Origin: a virus
Reading direction: 5' to 3' (one strand)
Length of the DNA: 37,395 bases
IMG/VR virus record: IMGVR_UViG_3300037839_000669
Location: 1-37,395 of that record
A program made the translations under genes and the position numbers. Below, one piece after another: positions 17,268 to 24,598 of the stretch; the first letter of the stretch is position 1; each line of letters starts with the position of its first letter. Under the pieces are notes generated by a model that searched no databases, was not told where the DNA came from, and was given only the letters and a program-made list of their open reading frames with translations.

Positions 17268-17650
17268 GTATCATCTTCATCATTATCGGTATCGTCATCG
17301 CTTTCATCACTTTGAGTACCTCTTCTTAATGTTCCAGCTTCTTTTTGAAACTGTTTTAAAAAATCTTCTTTAGTTTTAATTGATTCATCTCCATCTCGAG
17401 TATAGATATTTTCTTTCTCCCCTTTGGCTAAATCTTTAAGTTTACTACCTTTTGGTCGATTAATTTCTATATCCCAATTCAAACTAGAGATATTTGGTTT
17501 TTGTATAATTTCAACATCTGGAACAATTGGCTTTGGAGATTGATTTACTTTACCAGTGCTTAAATTTACTCCACATTTATTACAAAAATTAGGTTTAACT
17601 TCCAGATACTGTATGGAATTTCCACATGAACTACAATATGTTTTCAGCAT
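17264..17650 (-). CDS. Zinc-ribbon protein with acidic tail
   Basis: 128 residues. The N-terminus has two CxxC pairs (YCSSCGNS and NFCNKCGVN), a zinc ribbon of the kind in transcription factors and DNA-packaging accessory proteins. The middle is basic and proline-rich. The last 20 residues are almost all Asp and Glu, suggesting a contact with a basic partner such as RNA polymerase or DNA-binding protein. It overlaps the sigma-like gene by 4 bases, so a joint role in transcription is an attractive guess. TAGAAA-17-TATAAT ends 7 bases before its ATG. Confidence 0.7.
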   Translation of the reverse strand: MLKTYCSSCGNSIQYLEVKPNFCNKCGVNLSTGKVNQSPKPIVPDVEIIQKPNISSLNWDIEINRPKGSKLKDLAKGEKENIYTRDGDESIKTKEDFLKQFQKEAGTLRRGTQSDESDDDTDNDEDDT

Positions 17651-17656
17651 ATTTCA

Positions 17657-17685
17657 ATTATATGCTTTAAATATATTTTTTTCTA
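17657..17685 (-). promoter_or_regulatory. sigma70-type promoter, leaderless configuration
   Basis: TAGAAA, 17-base spacer, TATAAT on the minus strand; the -10 ends 7 bases before the ATG at 17650. Confidence 0.5.
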
Positions 17686-17689
17686 AATA

Positions 17690-18415
17690 TTAATGAACCT
17701 CTTCGAACTTCTCAATTATATAAGCAAGAATATCATTTCTCATAATATCATCTGTTCCAAATTTAAAAGTCACTATTCCCTTGCTTTTGCTTTTTTCATC
17801 ATCAAAAAGTTGATATATTCTTTCAAATCCACTATTCTTAATATCTGATTGACGAATATCTCCAATAAATATTAATTTACTAAATTTACCCATTCTGGTG
17901 CTGACTAACAAAAGATCATGAATGCTTAAATTTTGAGCTTCATCACATATAATATAACTAGCATTAATACTAAGTCCTCTTAAGAATCCTAATGGAAGAC
18001 CCTTAACTCTCTCTTGCTTTAATAATAACTCTGCTTGACCTTTAGGGAGTAATTCATGAAGCTTATCCATTAAAGGCTGTAAATATGGATCTAATTTTTC
18101 ATGAAGATCACCTTTTAAAAATCCTAGATTATGAGTGCTACTTTCAACAGGATTACGAATATAGAATATCTCTCCTACCTTCTTATTATTAATTGCATGA
18201 AGAGCACAATAAACGCTTAACAAGCTTTTAGCTGTTCCTGCTGGCCCTTTACAGAACACCATCTTAGTAGATTTATCTTGCAAGGTTTGGATGAACTTTT
18301 TTTGATTCTCAGTCCAATTAAGATCTCTAATATTCAGGGGTTGTTGAATTTTATCTCTTTGAGGAACTACTGGCGACTTGTCCTCTTTTTGTTCTTTTCT
18401 ATGCTTTTTAGACAT
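17690..18415 (-). CDS. phoH: PhoH-like ATPase
   Basis: 241 residues. Walker A is GPAGTAKS (about 58-65), Walker B ASYIICDEAQN, with the following STRMGKFSKLIFIGD sensor region, all as in the PhoH family. PhoH-like proteins are common in aquatic phages, and their role (RNA handling or helicase-like) is not settled. The short form lacks the N-terminal PIN domain of PhoH2. It shares its upstream region with the divergent gene at 18471, which contains an 8-bp inverted repeat with GTGTAAAT in each direction. Confidence 0.9.
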   Translation of the reverse strand: MSKKHRKEQKEDKSPVVPQRDKIQQPLNIRDLNWTENQKKFIQTLQDKSTKMVFCKGPAGTAKSLLSVYCALHAINNKKVGEIFYIRNPVESSTHNLGFLKGDLHEKLDPYLQPLMDKLHELLPKGQAELLLKQERVKGLPLGFLRGLSINASYIICDEAQNLSIHDLLLVSTRMGKFSKLIFIGDIRQSDIKNSGFERIYQLFDDEKSKSKGIVTFKFGTDDIMRNDILAYIIEKFEEVH

Positions 18416-18430
18416 GAGGTTTCCATAACT

Positions 18431-18461
18431 ATTTACACCATATTTTAAATTAAGTGTAAAT
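18431..18461. promoter_or_regulatory. Palindromic bidirectional promoter/operator, ATTTACAC-N15-GTGTAAAT
   Basis: Perfect 8-bp inverted repeat with a 15-base spacer between divergent genes. Read rightward it gives TTTACA-17-TGTAAA before the GTG at 18471; read leftward it gives the same before the PhoH ATG at 18415. Each arm also carries the GTGTAAA element seen at other genes. Confidence 0.6.
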
Positions 18462-18470
18462 AAATTAGCC

Positions 18471-19106
18471 GTGGCTTACTTAAATGCTAATATACCTCCG
18501 ATAGAATGTTTCGTTAGAGGAAACTATTTAAGAAATCAAGAAGATAGTTTTGAGAAAAGATACAAGTGTCTAATCTTTGGTGTTACTAGTTTGCCCAGTC
18601 AAGCTCCGCTTTTTAATTTTCTTATGGAAGATGGTGGTATTTGGTGGCATGCCCCTATTAGTGCCTTCTGCTCTAAAGAAGATGCTCCAGATATGGAATT
18701 AAACGAATTAGAGCTTTGGGATAGTTTTAGTTATCATATATCTATAACTACTTTTTATTTATTAGAAAATAAAGTTATTAAATATACTGGAAGGTCTGGG
18801 GAACAATATCGTGGTCGTTATCTTTTCACATTGGATTGGGCTCATAGCGACTATAATGAAATGAATTTTGGATTTAGTCAAAAGCCAGATCAACATAAAG
18901 CTGGGCATGTTATAGAACTAGATAATGGAAATTTTGCAATACAACCAAACAATAGACTAAAAGTATTCGATCCAAGCTTCGCTACAAAACCAAATGAAGT
19001 GTTGTTGCAAAGAAAAATAAATAGTCATATATATACTGCTGAAAATAGTCCCAAATGGATTACAGAAGACAATAATAACTATGATTATAAAGTAAAGGAA
19101 ACGTAA
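18471..19106 (+). CDS. Hypothetical phage protein
   Basis: 211 residues from a GTG start (next in-frame ATG is far inside). Beta-rich and aromatic: FNFLMEDGGIWWHAPISAFC, an acidic stretch (KEDAPDMELNELELWDSF), then YTGRSGEQYRGRYLFTLDWAHSD and a C-terminal LDNGNFAIQPNNRLKVFD. No catalytic motif that I recognise; proteins of this type occur in T4-like aquatic phages without known role. Transcribed from the shared palindromic region. The next gene begins one base after the stop, so both are probably one unit. Confidence 0.75.
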   Translation: MAYLNANIPPIECFVRGNYLRNQEDSFEKRYKCLIFGVTSLPSQAPLFNFLMEDGGIWWHAPISAFCSKEDAPDMELNELELWDSFSYHISITTFYLLENKVIKYTGRSGEQYRGRYLFTLDWAHSDYNEMNFGFSQKPDQHKAGHVIELDNGNFAIQPNNRLKVFDPSFATKPNEVLLQRKINSHIYTAENSPKWITEDNNNYDYKVKET

Positions 19107-19107
19107 A

Positions 19108-19371
19108 ATGAAAAAAGAGATCAAAGTAACAAATAAAAATATTCAAGAAGGATCACTAGCTGATCCTCAAGGATGTGCTATAGCAAGATCACTCAAGGCT
19201 AGCGTTAGGAATCTAGATGGAGTTTCTGTATTAGCTGATCAGATTAAGATATTCTTAAAGAATGGTAAATCTTATTCCGCTGTAATGCCAACAGAAGGAA
19301 CGAAATTTATAAAAAGATTTGATAGAGGTCAACCAGTCAATCCACTAAAACTTAAATTAGAATTCGTTTAA
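19108..19371 (+). CDS. Small hypothetical protein
   Basis: 87 residues, with AAAGGA upstream of the ATG at a good distance. The sequence (NIQEGSLADPQGCAIARSLKAS...ADQIKIFLKNGKSYSAVMPTEG) is basic and likely a small alpha/beta domain; no known family. It directly follows the gene at 18471 and is followed by a weak hairpin terminator in front of the convergent FmdB-like gene. Confidence 0.72.
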   Translation: MKKEIKVTNKNIQEGSLADPQGCAIARSLKASVRNLDGVSVLADQIKIFLKNGKSYSAVMPTEGTKFIKRFDRGQPVNPLKLKLEFV

Positions 19372-19390
19372 TTTGAAATAAACGTTTTTA
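19365..19390 (+). terminator. Weak hairpin terminator
   Basis: CGTTTA, 8-base loop, TAAACG, then TTTTTA, overlapping the stop codon of the upstream gene. The stem is AT-rich with 6 pairs. It lies between two convergent genes. Confidence 0.45.
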
Positions 19391-19391
19391 A

Positions 19392-19745
19392 TTAGTCTTT
19401 GAACATCTCAGGATGTTTCTTCCCTTTTCGTTTCTTACTCCACTCTTTCCAATATTTCTGCTTTACTGGGTCTTTGCCACCATGAATTTTTTTACGAGCT
19501 TCTGATAGTTCTTTACTTTGATCGAATAGATCACCCATAGTGCCTTTTTTATTACCAGTCATTTCAGCGAATTTTCTAGAGTCCATAGACCCATCCATTT
19601 TCGTATCAACTCCCATTTGAGGAACAGTATAAACTCTATTCCATTTAATCTTTTTTTTATCAATGTATTCATGATCGTCATGGATACTTTGAATAATGCT
19701 AATAGTTTCTCCCGAAGAGGGATGTTGATATAAGTACTCTGGCAT
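19392..19745 (-). CDS. FmdB-like small protein lacking zinc cysteines
   Basis: 117 residues starting MPEYLYQHPSSGETISIIQSIHDDHEY, which matches the start of FmdB-type zinc-ribbon proteins found in many phages. The usual CxxC pairs are missing, so any zinc site is lost. The middle is variable; the C-terminus is strongly basic (KQKYWKEWSKKRKGKKHPEMF), suggesting nucleic acid binding or a packing role. It overlaps the glycosyltransferase gene by one base and should be translated from the same transcript. Its function is unknown. Confidence 0.65.
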   Translation of the reverse strand: MPEYLYQHPSSGETISIIQSIHDDHEYIDKKKIKWNRVYTVPQMGVDTKMDGSMDSRKFAEMTGNKKGTMGDLFDQSKELSEARKKIHGGKDPVKQKYWKEWSKKRKGKKHPEMFKD

Positions 19746-20833
19746 TATAGATAGGATAGAATTGAATCTACCATTTTTTCATATGTGAATTTATCTTGTA
19801 ATTTTATTCCAGCTGGATTGACTCTGCTTTTCTTAACTTTATCTATAGCAATATCACAAGCCTTAAGGAATTCATTATGATCAAAATCAAAAATATTACC
19901 TTGATTATAGATCGCACCCTTATGAAAGAAAGCTCCATCATAGGCTTCAGCTTTTCCACTAGGATTAACCAAAGTAGAATTCTCTTCGTTTGCCCAGCCT
20001 TTGTATGCGTGAGCATTTAATATCACTGAGTGCTTGCCTAAACATAAACTATTAAATTCTGGTAAACCCCACCCTTCAGCGCCACTCATACCAAGGATAA
20101 TATCTGAACTATTCAAATAATCATTATAAATACTATTAGTTGGCATAAAGCCCAAGAAGTTAATATTAAAATATTTCTTATTATCAAGAATATTTAAAAT
20201 TAGTTTTTGTTGATCTTCGGGTTTTACAAAGGGATTGAAAACTGAACAATTTAAATAATAGTCTTTGTTATTTCCATATTTCATTGCCCAAGCTTTAATA
20301 ATCTTAGCATGATGCTTTCTTCTTTCTAATTTGCCAACAACATTAAAGGTAATTCTATCATTTAAAACTTTAGAATTATTTTTAACGGAAAAGCTATCAC
20401 TATCAAATGCTAATGGCAAATATTCTACATTAGTTAAACCTACATCTTTAAATACGTTTCTTGAATATTCAGAAGATACAAGTACTTTATTATTATTCTT
20501 AATAATGTTTATTTCCTCTGAAGTTGGAGAGTCCAATTCATAAAACGTCAACAAGACTTGTTTATTACTATAACTCTCTAAAGAGCCATTTAAATGCCAT
20601 AACTTAAATACAGGATTAGATCTGCTATGATACTTAATAGATTTATCAGCACATGTTTGAATCCATTTGTTGAAATTTGTATCTGTATTATATACGCTAA
20701 GGTCTGCTTGAGAACCAATAAGAAATAGGCAGGGTTCCAGTTTTCTCTTATAGATTTCTCTTAAGATTCCAACTGAAACCTGCCCAAAGCTTACTGCATT
20801 AACAGGTAAATGTAATGCAAATTCTTGGCTCAC
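19745..20833 (-). CDS. Glycosyltransferase, GT-B fold (GT4-like)
   Basis: 362 residues from a GTG overlapping the upstream stop (GTGA). The C-terminal half has the GT4 pattern: a nucleotide-sugar domain starting VVGKLERRKHHAKIIKAW, LGFMPTNSIYNDYLNSSDIILGMSGAEGWGLPEFNSLCLG with the conserved acidic residue in the EGWGLPE loop, and a C-terminal helix. The N-terminal acceptor domain is shorter and diverged. Phages use such enzymes to glycosylate modified DNA bases or virion proteins, or to alter host surface sugars. With no base-hydroxylating pathway plainly visible nearby, the acceptor is unknown. Confidence 0.82.
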   Translation of the reverse strand: MSQEFALHLPVNAVSFGQVSVGILREIYKRKLEPCLFLIGSQADLSVYNTDTNFNKWIQTCADKSIKYHSRSNPVFKLWHLNGSLESYSNKQVLLTFYELDSPTSEEINIIKNNNKVLVSSEYSRNVFKDVGLTNVEYLPLAFDSDSFSVKNNSKVLNDRITFNVVGKLERRKHHAKIIKAWAMKYGNNKDYYLNCSVFNPFVKPEDQQKLILNILDNKKYFNINFLGFMPTNSIYNDYLNSSDIILGMSGAEGWGLPEFNSLCLGKHSVILNAHAYKGWANEENSTLVNPSGKAEAYDGAFFHKGAIYNQGNIFDFDHNEFLKACDIAIDKVKKSRVNPAGIKLQDKFTYEKMVDSILSYL

Positions 20834-21150
20834 AGAATATCTTCGTCTTCAGATGCGGCAGCTACAACAGCTACTTTTTTAGCGGTTGCTACTGGAGCAC
20901 TTTTAGTCGCTTCGATTGATTTATTTTCACCAGTCTTCTTTGGTTCAGATAAATACACTCTGAAATCTGGAGCTTTTTCGTTGTCTTTTTTGCTCTTATT
21001 AGAGAACACAACTACTTTGACCTCTTTTTGAGTACCGAATTCATCAACCTTAATATATCCACTTAGATATGTTTGGGTTGGACTCTTCCTCTTCCAGAGA
21101 GCACCAAGCTCTAGCTTTGACCAATCAGTTTTATTATTTGTTTCACTCAT
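20830..21150 (-). CDS. DUF736-like protein with acidic SSB-style tail
   Basis: 106 residues. The core (WSKLELGALWKRKSPTQTYLSG...APDFRVYLSE) is like DUF736, a small beta domain with an (A)PD(Y/F)RV motif. The C-terminus is an alanine- and lysine-rich linker ending in EDEDIL, which resembles the acidic tips of single-stranded DNA-binding proteins. A strong AAGGAG lies about 14 bases before the ATG, a good but long spacing. It neighbours a glycosyltransferase and a sigma-like gene. A DNA-binding role is an inference from the tail and size. Confidence 0.65.
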   Translation of the reverse strand: MSETNNKTDWSKLELGALWKRKSPTQTYLSGYIKVDEFGTQKEVKVVVFSNKSKKDNEKAPDFRVYLSEPKKTGENKSIEATKSAPVATAKKVAVVAAASEDEDIL

Positions 21151-21173
21151 TTTGTTTTTAGTATCTCCTTATT

Positions 21174-21776
21174 TTATATTTTATCAAACAAATCCTTACT
21201 TGTCAACTTATTTTTTAAAATTTGTACGCCTTTATTATGAAGATTAATTGCATTTTGAGTGCTCATATTCAATTTTTTAGCAATTTTAGTCCAAGTCTGA
21301 CTAGAAGGATCTTGAAAGTATCTCATATTAAATATTTCATATATCCTTCGATCTTTAATCTGCTCTAATAAAGACACCATATAATCCTTTAAATCATCTA
21401 GTTTACTATTAACTTGAGAATGAGAGCTTCGATCTATTAAAAATGTTATATCTTTTTGGTCTAAATATATTAAATCTTCTTTCTTGTTTATAGTATTTAA
21501 GCACTGATATCTAATTTGGTTTCCTAGCCAAGTTGAAAATTTTACTTTTTTGCTTGGTTTAAAAGACATGGCAGTTTTATATACTGTATAATCCTTTTGT
21601 TGATATACTTCATTTAAATCAATGTTCTTTACATTAAACGATGGAGTATATTTTTTATATATTTTATAGCATAATGGAGTATGTCTTTTTATAAGGATCG
21701 ACAAGCTTTCCTCACAATTGGTTTTTTGTACTCTCTTGATTAAATACCCGTCAGGTTTACTTTCTAAATTTATCAT
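21174..21776 (-). CDS. Sigma70-family-like factor
   Basis: 200 residues. Region 2-like: ESLSILIKRHTPLCYKIYKKYTPSF, then VYKTAMSFKPSKKVKFSTWLGNQIRYQCLNTINK, the usual position of the DNA-contacting aromatic and basic residues. Region 4-like: IYEIFNMRYFQDPSSQTWTKIAKKLNMSTQNAINLHNKGVQILKNKL, a helix-turn-helix with a clear turn. Compact, with no regions 1 or 3. It overlaps the dNMP kinase gene by 20 bases. It could direct the GTGTAAT class, the other sigma-like protein could do so, or they may act one after the other. Confidence 0.75.
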   Translation of the reverse strand: MINLESKPDGYLIKRVQKTNCEESLSILIKRHTPLCYKIYKKYTPSFNVKNIDLNEVYQQKDYTVYKTAMSFKPSKKVKFSTWLGNQIRYQCLNTINKKEDLIYLDQKDITFLIDRSSHSQVNSKLDDLKDYMVSLLEQIKDRRIYEIFNMRYFQDPSSQTWTKIAKKLNMSTQNAINLHNKGVQILKNKLTSKDLFDKI

Positions 21777-22350
21777 AATATTTTATAAATCCTTTCACGA
21801 TTTCGTTTAAATTTCCATCTTCCGATGCAGTATGATTAGACTCTACAGTATTCCATTCGATAGAGTAATCTGCTTTGCTCCTTAACTTTTCATTATTAAT
21901 AGACTCTTCTTCATTAGCTGGAGGGATTTCATCATCACCAAACATTCTAGTGATATGAACCATTACTCCATTATTATCATTTTTAAGCCAATGAAATTCA
22001 TCCTTTGGATAAATATCATATCTTACATCTGTGATAACTGGTATTTTATCAGATCTTAAAATCTCATTGATTTTCTTTTGAGCTAAACAAGTCCAATATG
22101 CTCCTTCGGTTTGATGTCTTTTAATCTTACCATATTCTACCATTAAGCCACGGATCAAGCTCTTTTCTTTAGTCTCGTCTGTAAATACGGATATACCGAT
22201 TTTAGATTTAACAAAATCATCTAAATCCTTTTTCAGTTCGAAAGCTAGAGCAACTTGTTCTACTTCTGGTATATATTTTTGAAGTATATTAAAAAAAGTA
22301 TCTTTACCTGATCTAGCGCATCCTGCTACGCCAATTATTTTATTTTGCAT
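21757..22350 (-). CDS. Deoxynucleoside monophosphate kinase
   Basis: 197 residues, like T4 gp1. Phosphorylates dNMPs with ATP, feeding DNA synthesis together with RNR and dCMP deaminase. P-loop GCARSGKDTF at about 10-19. The LIRGLMVEYGKIKRHQTEGAYW segment and ITDVRYDIYPKDE are typical of this family, and a lid-like basic stretch follows. TTGACT-17-TATAAT ends 7 bases before the ATG, a clean leaderless promoter. Confidence 0.88.
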   Translation of the reverse strand: MQNKIIGVAGCARSGKDTFFNILQKYIPEVEQVALAFELKKDLDDFVKSKIGISVFTDETKEKSLIRGLMVEYGKIKRHQTEGAYWTCLAQKKINEILRSDKIPVITDVRYDIYPKDEFHWLKNDNNGVMVHITRMFGDDEIPPANEEESINNEKLRSKADYSIEWNTVESNHTASEDGNLNEIVKGFIKYYDKFRK

Positions 22351-22356
22351 TACGGA

Positions 22357-22385
22357 ATTATAATTTATTTTAAATTAGAAGTCAA
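22357..22385 (-). promoter_or_regulatory. sigma70-type promoter, leaderless configuration
   Basis: TTGACT, 17-base spacer, TATAAT on the minus strand; the -10 ends 7 bases before the ATG at 22350. Confidence 0.7.
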
Positions 22386-22789
22386 GAATCTTCTTTTTTA
22401 GGAGTTTTTAAACTAGCTAAAAATACCAAATTTCTTATATCTTTTTCAGAGATGAACTTAGCATCACAATAATCTTTTTGATCTTTGATCTGGTCGCAGA
22501 AGTCGTTAATCACTTTAGCAATAAGGCTCGAAGTGAATCCGCTGATAGTGACATTTTGATCATAGGAGTTTAAAGGCTTTTTTAAAATATATACTTTTCT
22601 TTTACCTATCTGATGACTCTTTAGTAACTCGCTTTTTTCAAGATCATCTAAAGCCAAAATAAAGGCAATTTTAGTTGACTCTGGATTCTCAGATAAAATA
22701 ATTAAATCTTGATAATTTTCTTCGAATGAAAAGAAAGTATTTTTTGAGAAATACTCTAATAGCTTATTGCTAGCTTCGGTAATAGTCAC
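22382..22789 (-). CDS. Hypothetical helical protein
   Basis: 135 residues from a GTG start (MTITEASNKLLEYFSKN). The first 75 residues look like a winged-helix fold: a helix, FILALDDLEKSELLKSHQIGKRKVYILKK as recognition helix and beta hairpin. The rest is helical and ends in a charged tail (KTPKKEDS). A transcription regulator is plausible but not shown. A TATAAT ends 7 bases before the GTG. Its 3' end touches the promoter of the dNMP kinase gene, so this block contains separate units in the same direction. Confidence 0.6.
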   Translation of the reverse strand: MTITEASNKLLEYFSKNTFFSFEENYQDLIILSENPESTKIAFILALDDLEKSELLKSHQIGKRKVYILKKPLNSYDQNVTISGFTSSLIAKVINDFCDQIKDQKDYCDAKFISEKDIRNLVFLASLKTPKKEDS

Positions 22790-22795
22790 ATATTT

Positions 22796-22824
22796 ATTAT
22801 ATAAAACAAAACTTGCTTTTTCTA
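22796..22824 (-). promoter_or_regulatory. sigma70-type promoter, leaderless configuration
   Basis: TAGAAA, 17-base spacer, TATAAT on the minus strand; the -10 ends 7 bases before the GTG at 22789. It overlaps the divergent promoter at 22813-22841. Confidence 0.5.
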
Positions 22825-22841
22825 TAAATCTTATGTATAAT
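22813..22841 (+). promoter_or_regulatory. sigma70-type promoter of the long plus-strand operon
   Basis: TTGCTT, 17-base spacer, perfect TATAAT. The -10 ends 9 bases before the ATG at 22850. It appears to start the plus-strand run that begins with the micropeptide and the dCMP deaminase. Confidence 0.7.
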
Positions 22842-22849
22842 TATAAATT

Positions 22850-22912
22850 ATGACAATTAGCGTTATTTTAGGCATAATAATATTTATTTCAATGTCAATT
22901 AAAAGAAAATGA
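22850..22912 (+). CDS. 20-residue hydrophobic micropeptide
   Basis: Begins MTISVILGIIIF and ends KRK: a single membrane-spanning stretch with a basic C-terminus. The stop overlaps the dCMP deaminase start (ATGA). A strong TTGCTT-17-TATAAT promoter places its ATG 9 bases after the -10, so it would be the first, nearly leaderless, cistron of the operon. It may be a real membrane peptide or a leader that delivers ribosomes to the deaminase start. Confidence 0.5.
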   Translation: MTISVILGIIIFISMSIKRK

Positions 22913-23325
22913 ATAGAACATCCTTTGAAGATATGGCTATTAATATAGCTAAGGTAGTTAAAGAAAGGTCTGAAGACCCATATAAAAAAGTAGGAGCATG
23001 TGTTCTAGATGGTAATGGTAGAGTTTTAAGCGTTGGTTATAATGGAATCAAACCAAAGGCTCAAACAGATGATATCTTTTGGTCAGATAGAGATGATCGT
23101 AGAAAATACATAATTCATGCGGAAGCTAATGCTTTATCTTCAGTCTCTAGACTTGACAATCCTACAATCTTAGCGTCCACTCTTTTGCCATGTGCGTGTT
23201 GTGCAATGAATATATCTTCATATGGAATACAAAAAGTTTTATATATTGAAGACTATCCAAATGATCGATCAGCCTATGAAATATTAAAATTTCACGGAAT
23301 AGAATTAATTAAATATGAATCCTAA
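22909..23325 (+). CDS. dCMP deaminase family protein
   Basis: 138 residues. It makes dUMP from dCMP for thymidylate synthesis. Zinc site: HAEANAL (histidine ligand and catalytic glutamate) and LPCACCA (two cysteine ligands). The YNGIKP and DPYKKVGACV segments are typical of the family. No separate regulatory domain is seen; T4 gpCd is about 190 residues, so this is a short version. It overlaps the micropeptide by 4 bases and the dUTPase-like gene by 11. Confidence 0.9.
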   Translation: MNRTSFEDMAINIAKVVKERSEDPYKKVGACVLDGNGRVLSVGYNGIKPKAQTDDIFWSDRDDRRKYIIHAEANALSSVSRLDNPTILASTLLPCACCAMNISSYGIQKVLYIEDYPNDRSAYEILKFHGIELIKYES

Positions 23326-23734
23326 AATTGTATTCACTTCTCTTCATGGCAAGGGAATGAAACCCACAAACGAATATAAGAACGCTGTATATAGCATTTC
23401 TAGCGGAGAAAGATGTTATGTTCTTCCAGGAGAAAGAAAATTTATAAAAACTTTTATTGAAGTGGAAATTCCTGAAGGATACTTTGGTATAATCTATCCA
23501 AGAAAAGAAAATTATATAAGAAATGGACTATATCCATTCCAAGAAATCATCTTCCCACAAGAGAAAAAAGATTTGCTATTAATGGTAACTAATGTTAATA
23601 TACCTAAAGGTCCACTAATGATGACAGACAATGAAAGATTTTTGGGAGAGAGATCTAAGATAGATATTTATATCGGGGACAAAATCGCTAATATAATACT
23701 ATCTCCTATTACATTCTTTTCTTTTGATGGTTGA
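23315..23734 (+). CDS. dUTPase-fold protein with lost catalytic residues
   Basis: 139 residues. The fold follows trimeric dUTPase: a PGERKFIKTFIEVEIPEGYFGIIYPRK stretch where the conserved TGIxVxIPxGyxGxixpRSG motif should be. The usual serine-glycine is replaced by Lys-Glu (PRKENY), the later catalytic aspartate (GVIDxDYRG) is not present (FQEIIFPQEKKD), and a GDKIANIIL segment stands for motif 4. So it is probably not an active dUTPase; it may bind nucleotide or act as a regulator. It overlaps the deaminase gene, as real dUTPase genes often do with pyrimidine enzymes. Confidence 0.55.
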   Translation: MNPKIVFTSLHGKGMKPTNEYKNAVYSISSGERCYVLPGERKFIKTFIEVEIPEGYFGIIYPRKENYIRNGLYPFQEIIFPQEKKDLLLMVTNVNIPKGPLMMTDNERFLGERSKIDIYIGDKIANIILSPITFFSFDG

Positions 23735-23738
23735 AATT

Positions 23739-24254
23739 ATGAAAATTATATTTATATTAATGCTATTAAGTGTTTCGACTTGCTTTGCACAAAGGCAAGA
23801 AGCCACGATTACCAGAACATTCGGCACTAACAGCGTATATCCAAGGCAATTTCCATCAATGACTGTAAGGAAGATGAATGACAATGAATATTGGCTATAC
23901 GATAGTTTAAGTACTAATACAATTTTTCATAGGATATTTCCAACTTATATAGTGCGAAAACAAAACACTTATACTTCATCTCAAGGATGGGGAGTATATA
24001 GGACAACTTCTACTAACAGCGTATTTCCAACTCAATTTCCAGATAGATATATATCAAATCTAGATTGGAACTCTGAGAAGGGAAACAATATTGAAGATAA
24101 ACAAAACAATCGGGATTTTATAAAATCAAAATTCGATTCAGACAACTTAAAGTTTAAGAATGATAGCAATTTAAATCAAAGCTCAAGCTATACTTATACC
24201 AAAAGTCTTAGATCAGACAAGAAATCATCTTATTGTCCAGAGATTCCAGAATGA
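23739..24254 (+). CDS. Exported repeat protein
   Basis: 171 residues from ATG at 23739 (MKIIFILMLLSVSTCFA), a clear signal peptide with likely cleavage after CFA; further upstream codons add nothing to it. The mature part contains three diverged repeats built on T(N/S)-(S/T)-(V/I)-(F/Y)-P-x-x-FP, spaced about 38 to 45 residues apart. The C-terminus is charged and Ser/Asn-rich. It should act in the periplasm or outside. Exported phage proteins can block superinfection, modify the envelope or assist lysis; the sequence does not decide. Confidence 0.72.
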   Translation: MKIIFILMLLSVSTCFAQRQEATITRTFGTNSVYPRQFPSMTVRKMNDNEYWLYDSLSTNTIFHRIFPTYIVRKQNTYTSSQGWGVYRTTSTNSVFPTQFPDRYISNLDWNSEKGNNIEDKQNNRDFIKSKFDSDNLKFKNDSNLNQSSSYTYTKSLRSDKKSSYCPEIPE

Positions 24255-24598
24255 AAGATGCGTTTTTAATTTCATTTTTGAATACTCTTATTCTTTTGGT
24301 ATGGTTTCAAACTAATGCATTTGCAGAGTATTTCAAAAACTTCTTCATTATCAAAAAGATAATTAGGTCTTATAATTCTTCTCTTAAAGCGGATCTAAAG
24401 ACGAGTTTCGTTAACTTTCTGAGTTTAAATTATGATTGCTTTTTCGTTAGGTTGATTACATGTCCATTTTGCTTGAATTTTTGGATATCCATTTTAACTA
24501 GTTTTTTTGTTGGATATGAATTTTTTCCTTTAATTTATGTATCAAGCATGATATACTATAAGGTAGTGAACATACTGACTAAATATGAGCGAATTTGA
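24251..24598 (+). CDS. Membrane protein with CPFCLNFW motif
   Basis: 115 residues from the ATG at 24251, which overlaps the previous stop (ATGA). Two or three hydrophobic segments: FLISFLNTLILLVWF at the start and a C-terminal WISILTSFFVGYEFF...YVSSMIYY. A CPFCLNFW sequence, like those of small phage inner-membrane proteins, could place a metal or disulfide at the membrane face. It follows directly on the exported protein, so the two may work together in the envelope. Function unknown. Confidence 0.68.
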   Translation: MKDAFLISFLNTLILLVWFQTNAFAEYFKNFFIIKKIIRSYNSSLKADLKTSFVNFLSLNYDCFFVRLITCPFCLNFWISILTSFFVGYEFFPLIYVSSMIYYKVVNILTKYERI

